A stretch of 64,000 nt of DNA from Rutidosis leptorrhynchoides (GCF_046630445.1 NC_092339.1:73787501-73851500); one strand, 5' to 3'. Shown: positions 48,101 through 61,366, numbered from the stretch's first letter. A program made the numbers and translations. Notes: generated from the sequence alone by a model not told the origin.

Positions 48101-51100
48101 TTAAGCAGTTGGAGGTGTTGATGTATCTTCTGGAAATAAATGCGGGTATTTCTTCTTCATCTGATCTTCTCTTTCCCAGGTGAACTCGAGTCCTCTACGA
48201 GCATTTCATCGAACCTTAACAATTGGTATCTTGTTTTGCTTGAGCCTTTTAACCTCACGATCCATTATCTCGACGGGTTCTTCAATGAATTGTAGTTTTT
48301 CATTGATTTTAATTTCATCTAAAGGAATAGTGAGATCTTCTTTAGCTAAGCACTTCTTCAGATTCGAGACGTAAAAGGTATTTTGTACATTGACGAGTTG
48401 TTGAGGTAATTCAAGTCGGTAGGCTACTGGTCCGACACGATCTAAAATCTTGAATGGTCCAATGTATCTTGGATTTATTTTCCCCCGTTTACCAAATCGA
48501 ACAACACCTTTCCAAGGCGAAACCTTAAGCATGACCATCTCCCCAATTTCAAATTCTATATCTTTCCTTTTAAGGTCCGCGTAGCTCTTTTGTCGACTCT
48601 GAGCGGTTTTCAACCGTTGTTGAATTTGGATGATTTTCTCTGCAGTTTCTTGGATTATCTCTGGACCCGTAATCTGTCTATCCCCCAATTCATTCCAACA
48701 AATTGGAGATCTGCACTTTCTACCATAAAGTGCTTTGAACGGTGCCATTTCGATACTCGAGTGGTAACTGTTGTCGTAGAAAAATTCTACTAATGGTAGA
48801 TGTCGATCCCAACCGTTTCCAAAATCAATAACACATGCTCGTAGCATGTCTTCAAGAGTCTGTATCGTCCTTTCACTCTGCCCATCGGTTTGTGGATGAT
48901 AGGCAGTACTCATGTCTAGACGAGTTCCCAATGCTTGTTGTAATGTCTGCCAAAACCTTGAAACAAATCTGCCATCCCTATCAGAGATAATAGAGATTGG
49001 TATTCCATGTCTGGAGACGACTTCCTTCAAATACAGTCGTGCTAACTTCTCCATCTTGTCATCTTCTCTTATTGGCAGGAAGTGTGCTGATTTGGTGAGA
49101 CGATCAACTATTACCCAAATACTATCAAAACCACTTGCAGTCCTTGGCAAGTTAGTGATGAAATCCATGGTAATGTTTTCCCATTTTCATTCCAGGATTT
49201 CGGGTTATTGAAGTAGACCTGATGGTTTCTGATGCTCAGCTTTGACCTTAGAACACGTCAAACATTCCCCTACGTATTTAGCAACATCGGCTTTCATACC
49301 TGGCCACCAAAAATGTTTCTTGAGATCTTTGTACATCTTCCCCGTTCCAGGATGTATTGAGTATCTGGTTTTATGAGCTTCTCTAAGTACCATTTCTCTC
49401 ATATCTTCAAATTTTGGTACCCAAATTCTTTCAGCCATATACCGGGTTCTGTCTTCCCGAATATTAAGATGCTTCTCCGATCCTTTGGGTATTTTATCCT
49501 TTAAATATCCCTCTTGTAAAATTCCTTGTTGCACCTCCTTTATTTGAGTAGTAAGGTTATTGTGAATCATTATATTCATAGCTTTTACTCGAATGGGTTC
49601 TCTGTCCTTTCTACTCAAAGCGTCGGCTACCACATTCGCCTTCCCCGGGTGGTAACGAATCTCAAAGTCGTAATCATTCAACAATTCAATCCACCTGCGC
49701 TGCCTCATGTTCAGTTGTTTCTGATTAAATATATGTTAAAGACTTTTGTGGTCGGTATATATAATACTTTTGACCCCATATAAGTAGTGCCTCCAAGTCT
49801 TTAATGCAAAAACAACAGTGCCTAATTCCAAATCATGTGTCGTATAATTTTGCTCGTGAATCTTCAATTGTCTAGACGCATAAGCAATTCCCTTCGTTCG
49901 TTGCATTAATACACAACCGAGGCCTTGCTTTGAGGCGTCACAATATATCACAAAATCATCATTCCCTTCAGGCAATGACAATATAGGTGCCGTAGTTAAC
50001 TTTTTCTTCAACAATCGAAACGCTTTTTCTTGTTCATCCTTCCATTCAAATTTCTTCCCTTTATGCGTTAATGCGGTCAAGGGTTTTGCTATTCTGGAAA
50101 AATCTTGGATGAATCTTCTGTAGTAACCAGCCAGTCCTAAAAATTGGCGTATATGCTTCGGAGTTTTAGGGGGTTTCTCACTTTTCAACGGTCTCAATCT
50201 TTGCTGGATCCACCTGAATACCTTCTTTGTTCACTATGTGACCGAGGAATTGAACTTCTTCCAACCAAAATGCACACTTTGAAAACTTAGCGTACAGTTT
50301 TTCTTTCCTCAACAACTCTAGCACTTTTCTCAAATGTTCTTCGTGCTCTTGATCATTCTTTGAGTAGATAAGTATGTCATCAATGAAAACAATGACAAAC
50401 TTGTCAAGATATGGTCCACACACACGGTTCAAGAGGTCCATGAACACAGCTGGTGCGTTAGTCAATCCAAACGGCATAACCATAAACTCGTAATGACTGT
50501 AACGCGTTCTGAAAGCAGTCTTCGGAATATCGTCCTCCTTCACCCGCATTTGATGATACCCAGAACGTAAATTAATCTTCTAATAAACTGACGAGCCTTG
50601 TAATTGATCAAATAAGTCATCGATTCTCGGTAGTGGGTAACGGTTCTTGATGGTAAGTTTGTTCAACTCTCGGTAGTCGATACACAACCTGAATGTACTA
50701 TCTTTCTTTTTGACAAACAAAATAGGAGCTCCCCATGGTGATGTACTTGGTCGTATGAAACCACGCTCTAGAAGTTCTTGTAATTAGCTTTGAAGTTCCT
50801 TCATTTCGCTGGGTGTGAGTCTGTATGGAGCACGAGCTATTGGTGCAGCTCCCGGTACAAGATCTATTTGAAATTCAACGGATCGGTGTGGAGGTAATCC
50901 CGGTAATTCTTTCGAAAATACATCGGGAAATTCTTTTGCGACGGGAACATCATTGATGCTCTTTTATTCAGTTTGTACTTTCTCGACGTGTACTAGAACA
51001 TCATAGCAACCCTTTCTTATTAACTTTTACGCCTTTAAATTACTTATAAGATTTAGCTTCGCGTTGCTCTTTTCTCCTTACACCATTAAGGGTTTTCCTT

Positions 51101-52640
51101 TTTCTCGTACAATGCAAATTGCATTTTTGTAACATACGATCTCTGCTTTCACCTCTTTCAACCAGTCCATGCCGATTATCACATCAAAACTCCCTAACTC
51201 TACTAGTATCAAATCAATCTTAAATGTTTCGCTAACCAGTTTAATTTCTCGATTCTGACATATATTATCTGCTGCAATTAATTTACTGTTTGCTAATTCT
51301 AGTATAAACTTATTATCCAAAGGCGTCAATGGACAACTTAATTTAGCACAGAAATCCTTACTCATATAGCTTCTATCCGCACCCAAATCAAATAAAACAT
51401 AAGCAGATGTATTGTCAATAAGAAACGTACCCGTAACAAGCTTCGGGTCTTCCTGCGCTTCAACCGCATTAATGTTGAAGACTCTTCCTCGGCCTTGCCC
51501 ATTATTATCCCCCTGATTTGGACACATATTTTTGTAATGGCCCTTCTTCCCGCATTCGAAATAGGTAATGTCTGCATAACTTGTTCCGGCATTATTTGTT
51601 CCCTTAGCCATTGATCCGTAGATTTCGCACTTTGTCGCACCATGGCCCTTTCTATTACACTTAGTACACACTGCTGTACAGAGCCCAGTTGGATGGTATC
51701 CTTCACATCTCTGGCAGAATTTCTGCCTCTTGTTGTTATTGTTGGGATTGTTGTTATTGCGGTTGTTATTGTTGTTGAAACGGTTGTTGTAGTTGTTGCT
51801 GTGGTGGTTGTTGTTGTTGCGTTTGTTGTTGCAAAAATTGGTGCGATTGTAGTTATGATTGTTGGGTTGATTATTGAAATTGTTACCCTTGTCACTGGTT
51901 TCTTCCCATTTCCTCTTGACTTGTTTTGTATTGGCTTCTTCGGCCGCCTGTTCTTTAATCCTTTCCTCAATTTGATTTATAAGTTTATGAGCCATTCGAC
52001 TTGCCTTTTGTATGGAGGCGGGCTCGTGTGAACTTATATCCTCTTGGATCCTTTCCGGTAACCCTTTTACAAATGCGTCGATTTTCTCTTCTTCATCTTC
52101 GAACGCTCCCGGACACAATAGGCACAACTCTGTGAATCGTCGTTCGTACGTGGTAATATCAAACCCTTGTGTTCGTAACCCTCTAAGCTCTACCTTGAGC
52201 TTATTGACCTCGTTTCTGGGACGGTACTGCTCGTTCATTAAGTGTTTGAATGCTGACCACGGTAGTACGTAAGCAGCATCTTGTCCCACTTGTTCGAGAT
52301 AGGTATTCCACCATGTTAATGCAGTACCTGTGAAGGTATGCGTGGCGTACTTTACCTTATCTTCCTCAGCACATTTGCTTATAGCAAACACAGATTCGAC
52401 ATTTTCGGTCCATCATTTCAGTCTGACTGGTCCTTCAGTTCTATCGAATTCCGGAGGTTTACAGGTAGTGAAAGCCTTGTAGGAGCATCCTACACAGTTT
52501 CCTGTGGAGTTAACTCCAATGCTAGACCCTGAGTTATTGTTGTTTTGCATTGCAGCCTGTACTGCGGCTATATTTGCTGCAAGGAAAGCACGGAAGTCTT
52601 CCTCACTCATGTTCAAGTTCTGACGAGTAGTCGGTGCCAT
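48101..52640 (-). pseudogene. gag-pol of element D, multiple stops and frame changes
   Basis: Starts at MAPTTRQ (ATG at 52640) and ends after the chromodomain (TAA at 48101). Gag core, Asn-rich linker, zinc knuckle CNRKGHGATKC, RT ([10 protein letters not shown]), RNase H, integrase and GPF module are all recognisable and collinear with C. The second knuckle has lost its first Cys (FECGKKGHYKNMC) and the protease reads DLGA instead of DSGA, which should abolish protease activity. At least eight stops or shifts are visible, for example near 52415, 51077, 50580, 50190, 49735 and 49200. The last is a TGA inside the chromodomain at the codon next to the one broken in C. Not functional. Confidence 0.95.
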
Positions 52641-52976
52641 TTCCTTCAAAAATAGTCAAAAGAATTAAGTTAATCATATAGAATATTAAGAGTAGTCAAT
52701 AGTATTCTGTAGCATAATATGAACTCATTTATAAAAGCTTTTTCTTCATATTAGCATTTTATAAGTTTTAATTCGGGTAATACCTACCCGTTAAGTTCAT
52801 ACTTAGTAGCTAACATACAATTCAACTACTACAATTCTATATGAAAACTGATTATAATAATATTTCACATTCAAACTTTTATACAATATTTTGCAAACTT
52901 ACAATACCGCTATTTTACATATAGCATGAAATATAGCACATAAAAACTCTGATACAAAACAGTTGCGAAGACAATT
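52641..52976 (-). other. Spacer before gag of element D
   Basis: AT-rich; keeps GGGTAATACCTACCCGTTAA (52775-52794), the internal copy of the polypurine tract end seen in C at 16622-16641. Confidence 0.4.
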
Positions 52977-53675
52977 CTAGTTAATACGCAAGTCGTTCAA
53001 CAAAGGCAATAAAGACACGTAATTCATACGTCCAGAACAAGTCATGCATTCTGGTTTTACTATGACTACTTTCCATCCTTGGTCTTGTGGAACATAACCG
53101 TTGTGACCATTGACAAGATAGCATGCTGTAATGTCATCAAAAGGACGAGGGTTTCGTAATGTCCAACAGCCCCGTAATAATCTAAAAACCTTGTTTCTCA
53201 TCTCAACTACCGAGTCCATCACTTATGGGAATGTTTTATTTAAAAGTTGCAACCCAATATTCTTTTTCTCAATTTGATGAGAAGCGAACATTATTAACCC
53301 GTAAGCATAACATGCTTCTTTATGTTGCATGTTAGAAGCTCTTTCTAACTCACGAAATCCTATGTTGGGATATATTGAGTCAAAATAGGTTCTTAACCCG
53401 TAGCGTAAAATTGCATTTGGGTTCCCCGCATTTAACGCTTTAAAGAAAAAAACACGGCGTAACTTACGGTCTCCCCAATGTGATATACCCCATCTATCAA
53501 AGGAAAGCCTTTTATAAACTAAGGCATTTCTGGAAAGTCTTTCAAATGTTTGACAAGTTAATTTCGCCATAACTAAATGTACTGATGAATTCTGACCGAC
53601 TCTAGACAAGATTTACTCAATCATATCCTCTGGTAGGTCTTCTAAAATATTCGGTTGTCTACCCTTAACGTCCAT
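52977..53675 (-). pseudogene. F-box-like protein frame (At2g35280-type) carried by element D, two stops
   Basis: A 233-codon frame from ATG at 53675. The start of the F-box is clearer than in C: NILEDLPEDMIE, then a TAA (53613-53615), then ILSRVGQ. A second TAA is at 53223-53225 after NKTFP, where C has CAA for Gln. The middle matches C (GISHWGDRKLRR, AGNPNAILRYGLRTYF, HKEACYAYGLIMFAS). Near the end a one-base difference from C changes the frame after MTC, so the C-terminal W..EL.VF part is lost. The first stop differs in position from that in C, so the two copies were broken independently and their common ancestor probably had an open frame. Confidence 0.7.
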
Positions 53676-53812
53676 TTTGTTTTTATACTGTAAAATAGAT
53701 AAGGATTAGATTCGTAAAAGATAATTAACAAACAATACAAGCAATTTTTACATAGAACATAAAAGTACAAGCACACAATATTACATATATTACACAACAT
53801 GATTACAACTCT

Positions 53813-54448
53813 TTAATCCGACTCACTCGTTTCTTCTTCTTCGGACTTGGTTCGTTTTGCTAATTTCCTAGGGATATATGATGCTCCCCTAATACGAGCT
53901 GTCGTTTTCCACAATGATTTAGAAAAACCTGGTGGTTTAGAGGTTCCCAGGTTATTGTTACATTTTAGGAAATACGGATGCTGCCGATACATATAAAGTT
54001 CATCGGGGTTGGAATCTGGTTTCTCTATTTTTATACCTTTTACCTTATTATTTTCTTTCGCTTTATTAAATTGGGTCGAGGTAATTTCTATAACATCATC
54101 GGAATCCTCATCGGGATCCGATTCATCGGAAAATTGATAATCTTCCCAATATTTTGCTTCCTCGGCAGAAACACCATTGACCATTATTAACTTTGGTCCG
54201 TTGGTTGAGGGTTTTCTTTTATTTAATCGATTTACTATAGGTATCAATATTTCTTCTTCCGGAACCTCTTCTTCTTCCGGTTCCTCCTCTTCTGATTCCT
54301 CTTCTTCCGGTTCCTCTTCTTCCAGTTCCTCTTCTTCCGGTTCCTCTTCTTCCGGTTCCTCTTCGGGAATTTGTGAATCTTCCCAAATTATATTCGACTC
54401 TTCATTATTATTAGGTGAGTCGATGGGATTTGTACTAGTGGTAGACAT
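53813..54448 (-). CDS. Acidic ORF1 of element D, SUMO-interaction-like motif, unknown function
   Basis: 211 residues, open from ATG (54448) to stop. It is homologous to 14998-15612 over its length, with strong conservation of NGVSA.EAKYWEDYQFSDESD, the DDVIEIT motif, KGIKIEK and NPDELYMYRQ. The Glu/Pro-rich stretch is longer than in C and comes from an in-frame 15-bp tandem repeat. It is open while gag-pol and the F-box frame next to it are broken, which is suggestive but could be chance over 211 codons in a young insertion. Confidence 0.75.
   Translation of the reverse strand: MSTTSTNPIDSPNNNEESNIIWEDSQIPEEEPEEEEPEEEELEEEEPEEEESEEEEPEEEEVPEEEILIPIVNRLNKRKPSTNGPKLIMVNGVSAEEAKYWEDYQFSDESDPDEDSDDVIEITSTQFNKAKENNKVKGIKIEKPDSNPDELYMYRQHPYFLKCNNNLGTSKPPGFSKSLWKTTARIRGASYIPRKLAKRTKSEEEETSESD
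54247..54369. repeat. In-frame 15-bp tandem repeat in ORF1 of element D
   Basis: Units like TTCCTCTTCTTCCGG on the plus strand, about eight copies, encode the repeating EEEPE on the minus strand. C has fewer and more mixed units (15100-15180). Confidence 0.85.
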
Positions 54449-54559
54449 TTATCACACAATATCAAACATATTAAGAGGTTAATATATCACATAATATTTA
54501 CATGTTAATAATATATAATTTCCAACAAAAGTGTGAAGCAATCGTTTTTAAAGAAAAAA

Positions 54560-54642
54560 TGGTCGAAGTCCAGACTCACTAATGTATCCTAACAAACTTG
54601 ATAAGACACACTAATGCAAATTTCTGGTTCTCTAAGACCAAC
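54560..54642 (-). promoter_or_regulatory. Conserved leader of element D (candidate packaging region)
   Basis: Minus-strand counterpart of 14803-14895, with both repeats of the GCATTAGTG type (one base changed in one). Confidence 0.45.
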
Positions 54643-54654
54643 GCTCGGATACCA
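54643..54654 (-). other. Primer binding site of element D, variant
   Basis: Minus strand TGGTATCCGAGC, the same variant as in C. Confidence 0.85.
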
Positions 54655-54656
54655 AC

Positions 54657-57600
54657 TGAAATGTCCCGTTCATATTGATTATAAACGTTCCATATTAATT
54701 GATTTCATCGCGAGGTTTTGACCTCTATATGAGACGTTTTTCAAAGACTGCATTCGATTTTAAAACAAACCATAACCTTTAAAATATTACGACGATTATT
54801 AAATAATGATAATCTAAAATATAGCGTTTTTCACACGACCATTACATAATGGTTTACAATAATATTACACATCAACATAAGTCTTCGAATGCAGTTTTTA
54901 AACAATATTATACAAGCATGGACTCCAAATCGTGTCCTTATTTTAGTATGCAATAGCGGAGGCTCTTAATAATCACCTGAGAATAAACATGCTTAAAACG
55001 TCAACAAAATTGTTAGTAAGTTATAGGTTTAACCTACATATTATTAAATCATAATAATAGACCACAAGATTTCATTTTTATAACACATCTCTTATCAGGC
55101 ATTTCGCAAACTGCATTGAGATAAAAATCATTCATATGTTGAACACATGGTAACTGACGTTAACTTAATGCATAGAATATCCCCAAAACAGAACCTCTCG
55201 TCTGTATAATAATCTCGAAGTACTAAACCATCCATAACCTTAATGGGGGTTGTTAAGCCCAATAGATCTATCATTAGGATTCGCGTCAATTAGGGGCCAT
55301 TTCCCTAATTCTTAGGCTACCAGACTTGAAGGGCGATATTCGGTTTAATAATCCAACCATAGAATGTGGTTTTGCGTACTTGTGTCTATTTTGTAAAACA
55401 TTTATAAAGCTGCATGTATTCTCATCCCAAAATATTAGATTTTAAAAGTGAGACTATAATTCACTTTCACATATTTTTACTTCGTCGGGAAGTAAGACTT
55501 GGCCACTGGTCGATTCACGAACCTATAACAAATATGTACATATATATTAAAGTATGTTCAAAATATATTTACAACATTTTTTAATACGTTTTAATGTTTT
55601 AAATATTTTCAGTCAGCTGTCCTCGTTAGTAACCTACAACTAGTTGTCCATAGTTAGATGTACATAAATAAATTGATATATATTATCTTGACACAATCCA
55701 CGACCCAGTGTATACACGTCTCAGGCTAGATCACAACTCAAAGTATATATATTTTTGGAATCAATCTCAACACTGTATAGCTAACTCCAACATTACTGCA
55801 TATAGAGTGTCTATGGTTGTTTCAAATAATATATATAGATGGGTCGATATGATATGTCAAAACATTTGAATACGTGTCTATGGTATCCCAAGATTACATA
55901 ATATATTAGAATACATGTATAATATAATATAGGTTAGCTAGGATATGATTTGTATAGATTTATTACCAATTTTCACGTAGCTACAACAAGTAAAAATATC
56001 CAATCTTGTTTTACCCATAACTTCTTCGTTTTAAAGCCGTTTTGAGTGAATCCAATTGCTATGATTTCATATTGATCTTAAGTTTATGAATCTATACAGG
56101 AAAAGTATAAGTTTATAGTCAGAAATACAGGTTACAAGTCATTTTTGTAAAGGTAGTCATTTCAGTCGAAAGAACGACGTCTAGATGACCATTTTGGAAA
56201 ACATACTTCCATTTTGAGTTTAATCATGATTTTTAGATATAGTTTCATGTTCATAAGAAAAATTATTTTCCCAGAAGAACAACTTTTAAATCAAAGTTTA
56301 TCATAGTTTTTAATTAACTAACCCAAAACAGCCCGCGGTGTTACTACGACGGCGTATATCCAGTTTTACGGTGTTTTTCGTGTTTTCAGGTTTTAAATCA
56401 TTAAGTTAGCATATCATATAGATATAGAACATGTGTTTAGTTGATTTTAAAAGTCAAGTTAGAAGGATTAACTTTTGTTTGCGAACAAGTTTAGAATTAA
56501 CTAAACTATGTTCTAGTGATTACAAGTTTAAACCTTCAAATAAGGTAGTTATATATATATGAATCGAATGATGTTATGAACATCATTACTACCTCAGGTT
56601 TTGTGGATAAACCCACTGGAAATGAGAAAAATATATCTAGCTTCAAAGGATCCTTGGATGGCTTGAAAGTTCTTGAAGCAGAATCATGACACGAAAACAA
56701 GTTCAAGTAAGATTTCCACTCGAAATAAGATTGTTAGAATTATAGAAATTGAATCAAAGTTTGAATATGAGTATTACCTTGTATTAGAAAGATATATTAC
56801 TGTAAATAAGAAAGATTTCTTGAGGTTGGATGATCACTTTACAAGATTGGAAGTAAGCTAGCAAACTTGGAAGTATTCTTGATTTTATGAAACTAGAACT
56901 TATAGAATTTATGAAAAACACTTAGAACTTGAAGATAGAACTTGAGAGAGATCAATTTGATGAAGAAAATTGATGAATGAAAGTGTTTGTAGGTATTTTT
57001 GGTCGCTGGTATATGGATTAGATATAAAGGATGTGTAATTTTGTTTACATGTAAATAAGTCATGAATGATTACTAATATTTTTGTAATTTTATGAGATAT
57101 TTCATGCTAGTTGCCAAATGATGGTTCCCACATGTGTTAGGTGACTCACATGGGCTGCTAAGAGCTGATCATTGGAGTGTATATACTAATAGTACATACA
57201 TCTAAAAGCTGTGTATTGTACGAGTACGAATACGGGTGCATACGAGTAGAATTGTTGATGAAACTGAACGAGAATGTAATTGTAAGCATTTTTGTTAAGT
57301 AGAAGTATTTTGATAAGTGTCTTGAAGTCTTTCAAAAGTGTATAAATACATATTAAAACACTACATGTATATACATTTTAACTGAGTCGTTAAGTCATCG
57401 TTAGTCGTTACATGTAAATGTTGTTTTGAAGCCTTTAGGTTAATGATCATGTTAGGTGTTGTTAACCCATTGTTTATTATATCAAATGAGATGTTAAATT
57501 ATTATATTATCACGATATTATGATATATTAATATATCTTAATATGATATATATACAATTAAATATCGTTACAACGATAATCGTTACATATATGTCTCGTT

Positions 57601-57690
57601 TCGAAATCATTAAGTTAGTAGTCTTGTTTTTACATATGTAGTTCATTGTTAATATACTTAATGATATGTTTACTTATTATAATACCATGT

Positions 57691-57771
<81 letters not shown>

Positions 57772-57964
57772 CATCATATAGTTTTTACAAGTTTTAACGT
57801 TCGTGAATCACCGGTCAACTTGGGTGGTCAATTGTCTATATAAAACCTATTTCAATTAATCAAGTCTTAACAAGTTTGATTGCTTAATATGTTGGAAACA
57901 CTTAATCATATAAATATCAATTTCATTTAATATATATAAACATGGAAAAGTTCGGGTCACTACA
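54657..57964 (-). repeat. 5' LTR of element D (3308 bp)
   Basis: Matches 44816-48065. Much of the length difference comes from a TA tract at 57693-57769. Confidence 0.93.
57693..57769. repeat. (TA)n microsatellite in D 5' LTR
   Basis: The 3' LTR has only a short interrupted TA run at 47853-47872. Confidence 0.95.
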
Positions 57965-59474
57965 ATAATAATCTTGATGAATTCAAAGACTCGAATGCAA
58001 CGTCTTTTGAAATATGTCATGAATGACTCTAAGTAATATCTCTAAAATGAGCAAATGCACAGCGAAAGATTTCTTTCATACATGAGAATAAACATGCTTT
58101 CAAGTGTCAACCAAAAGGTTGGTGAGTTCATAGGTTTATCATAAACAATAAAATTCATCATTTTGATAGACCACAAGATTTAAATACAGTACACATATCT
58201 CATGTACTAAACCATTTTTTCATAAAGCTTGGCAGAGTAGGTTCGTATCCTTTTCTCCCCCATAGGTTGCCTCGCGATTTTTAAATAACCGTACACATAT
58301 CTCGTGCATAAAAAATAATACACATAACCTGTGTATAAAAATCATTCTCTCGATACATAACATTCAATTTGATTTCATTGCTCAACATAGTAACCGACCT
58401 TAACATATAATGCGCATCAATAATATCCCTAAAACAGAACATCTCGTCTGTAAAATATATAAACTTCAAAGTACTAAACACCACGCCCACTAGCTCTTCC
58501 GTCTAGTGAACATTCTGGGTGGGGATGTTAAACCCGGTAGCTACCTTTAGGATTCGCATGAATTAGGGCCATACCCATTTCTAATTCTTAGGTTACCAAG
58601 CAATAATAATCAGGGAAAATTATTCACAACAATTAGTGGCAATTATAACGTCCAACTAATTCAATAAGAATTCACAGAACTTCTGTCTGCATAATAATTC
58701 ATTCGAGGAATATTTTGCTTGTGTCATATCGCGTCAAACATTTATAAAAGCATTTCATGTATTCTCAGTTCAAAATATATTTCAAAAACATTTAATAAAG
58801 CAGTTATAAAAACAGCGCATGTATTCTCAGTCCCAAAAATGTAAAGAGTAAAAGGGAATCAAATGAAGTCACAATACGATATTTTGTAGTAAAATATGCA
58901 TACGACGGAACTGAACAATGCAGGGTTGGACCCGGATTCACGAACCTATATCAAGTATATATATTAACACGTATAATTGTAATCGGACAAATTTATATAT
59001 AATTAGTGATATAAATTTTATATTACGAATTTATAGGTTTCCTTAATAAATTAAATATATTCATTTTATATATAAAAATATTAATATTGTTAAGTTTTAT
59101 GTATTGAGTATAGTTTTAATAGTTATTTGATAAATTAATATTGATAATAATAAATAAAAAGTTGTTTCATCCTATAATAATAATAATAATAGTTCTAATA
59201 ATAAAAATGATAACTTTTATAAAAACGATACTTTTAATAATAATGAATACTAATAATAATAACTAAAATAATAATTTTACTAATAATAATAATACTAATA
59301 TTTATATTAATAACTATAATGATAATAATACTACTAATAATAATACTAATACTTATGATAATAATAATAATAACAATAATGATAATAATAATAATAATAG
59401 TAATAATAATAATAATAACAACAAAAATAATAAAAATACTACCTTAATGAAACAAGCTTTTAAAGAAATTAAAC

Positions 59475-59546
59475 GCCCCTGCCGAGGCTCGAACCCGCGA
59501 CCTCTCGTTTAACACAAACGTCCTTAAACCATTCCTCTGTCACCTC
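59475..59546 (-). other. tRNA-like pol III A-box/B-box module in E LTR
   Basis: On the minus strand ACAGAGGAATGGTTTAAGGA (A-box-like) then GCGGGTTCGAGCC (B box) about 30 bp on. Same position relative to the ATA-rich and CAT-rich tracts as module 1 of F. Confidence 0.58.
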
Positions 59547-61204
59547 ATATCCATTTTAACTTCTATCTGGAAACTATATAATCTGTATTTCTATTTCCTT
59601 TTTCTTCTAACACAAACCCAGAACTATTTATCATCATTTTCATCTTACATATCTAATTACATCATCATCATAGATTAACATTAATCTCATAAACTTATCA
59701 ACTTATGCATCGTCATCCATCTTTCATCAACAAGTTTCATTATCATCACTTATTCTATCATCAAGTCTATCCTCATCATCGCTACGTATCAACATCTATA
59801 TCATGTAATTCGTATGATATCAACATCTAATTTCGTCGCTGAACAGGAACATAAAAGGAGCTACGTGCTGCTAATTATGGTTCAGGGACTGATGTTATGC
59901 GAGGTGTATATGAAATAGTATTAATTTTTACAAGGAAATACTATTAAATACGATACAATTTTACACAAGATATTTATTTATTTATATAATGGATATACCT
60001 AAACCTTGCTACAACACTTATAGGTAGTGTACCTAATCGTACAGTAGTGTAGTTTTTAGTAAGTCCGGTTCGTTCTACAGGGATCTTTTAAACAAGCTTA
60101 ACGCTATATTTTTAACTTATAATTGTAAAAATATAAAAATATATATAAGTAGCATTATTATTATAAAAATAATTATTATAAAAGGGGGTTTTTATCGTTT
60201 AATGACCGGTTTGTCGATTTTAAAACTTTAGTCGCAGTTAAAACCTAATGTAAAATATTAAAAATAAATATAACTTAATTTAAAGCGTAAAGTAAATAAC
60301 GATAATGAAATTGCGATAAATAAAAGTGCGATAAAATAAAATTGCAATAATTAAAGAGAACGATAATTAAAAGTGCAATTAAATACGATGACAGTAAATA
60401 AAAGTACGATAATTAAAAGTGCAATTAAATATGAAATAAAGAAATTATGCTTATTTAAACTTCCGTAATCATGATGTTTGACGTGTTGATTTTAGTTTAT
60501 TCCCATGGGATAATTGTCCTTTGTCCTGGATTATTTAATATGTCTGTCTGGTTTTTGTCCATAACAGTCCATCAGTCATAAATATAAAGTGCGAGTGTCC
60601 TCGTCAAATTATTCTTATATCCGAAGTCAAATATTCCAACTAATTGGGGACTTAAACTGTAACAAGGTTTTAATACTTTGTTAACAATTACGCCAAGTGT
60701 CCTTGTATATAATCCACCCCTATTTTAATAAGTCTATTAACTATTAATCCATTCCCGTGTCCGGTTAAATGAACGATTATTAGTACATATAAATATCCTG
60801 CCCATCGTGTCCGATCGAGTGTATATGGTTATTTATAGGTACGTCAAATTGTAAATCTTTATATTAAAATTAACAAACTATCATTTAGTTTAACAAATAT
60901 AAAGCCCATTAATAGCCCATAGTCCAATTTCCACAAGTGTCGTTCTTTTGTCCAAACCTCAATTATGGTACAAAGTCCAATTACCCAATTTTAATATTTA
61001 GCCTAACATCACGATTACTTCGGCATAAATAAGCATAATAATAATTTAGCTACGAGACATTAAATTAAAAAGGTTGAACATAACTTACAATGATTAAAAA
61101 TAGCGTAGCGTTACACGGACAGAATTTCGACTTACACCCTTACAACATTCGCTAACATACCCTTATTATTAGAATTTAAAATTAAAATTAAAATTAAAAT
61201 ATAA

Positions 61205-61206
<2 letters not shown>

Positions 61207-61283
<77 letters not shown>
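61207..61283. repeat. (TA)n microsatellite in element G
   Basis: About 77 bp of TA after a short AAATTA repeat. Confidence 0.95.
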
Positions 61284-61287
<4 letters not shown>

Positions 61288-61366
61288 ACGAGTGAGATAG
61301 AGAGAAAGATATATAAAACTGATCACCAAACTGCAAAATTTATAGGATGTGGCCAGCCACCTACTG

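Larger units (their letters stand above)
44816..57964 (-). mobile_element. Element D: complete Ty3/gypsy chromovirus related to C, nested in E
   Basis: 13,149 bp with LTRs 44816-48065 (3') and 54657-57964 (5') and the duplication ATAAT at 44811-44815 and 57965-57969. The uninterrupted target is visible in B (GACTTAATAATAATC near 31593). Gene order is the same as in C, on the minus strand: acidic ORF1, F-box-like frame, gag-pol with chromodomain. Gag-pol is more damaged than in C. Confidence 0.95.
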
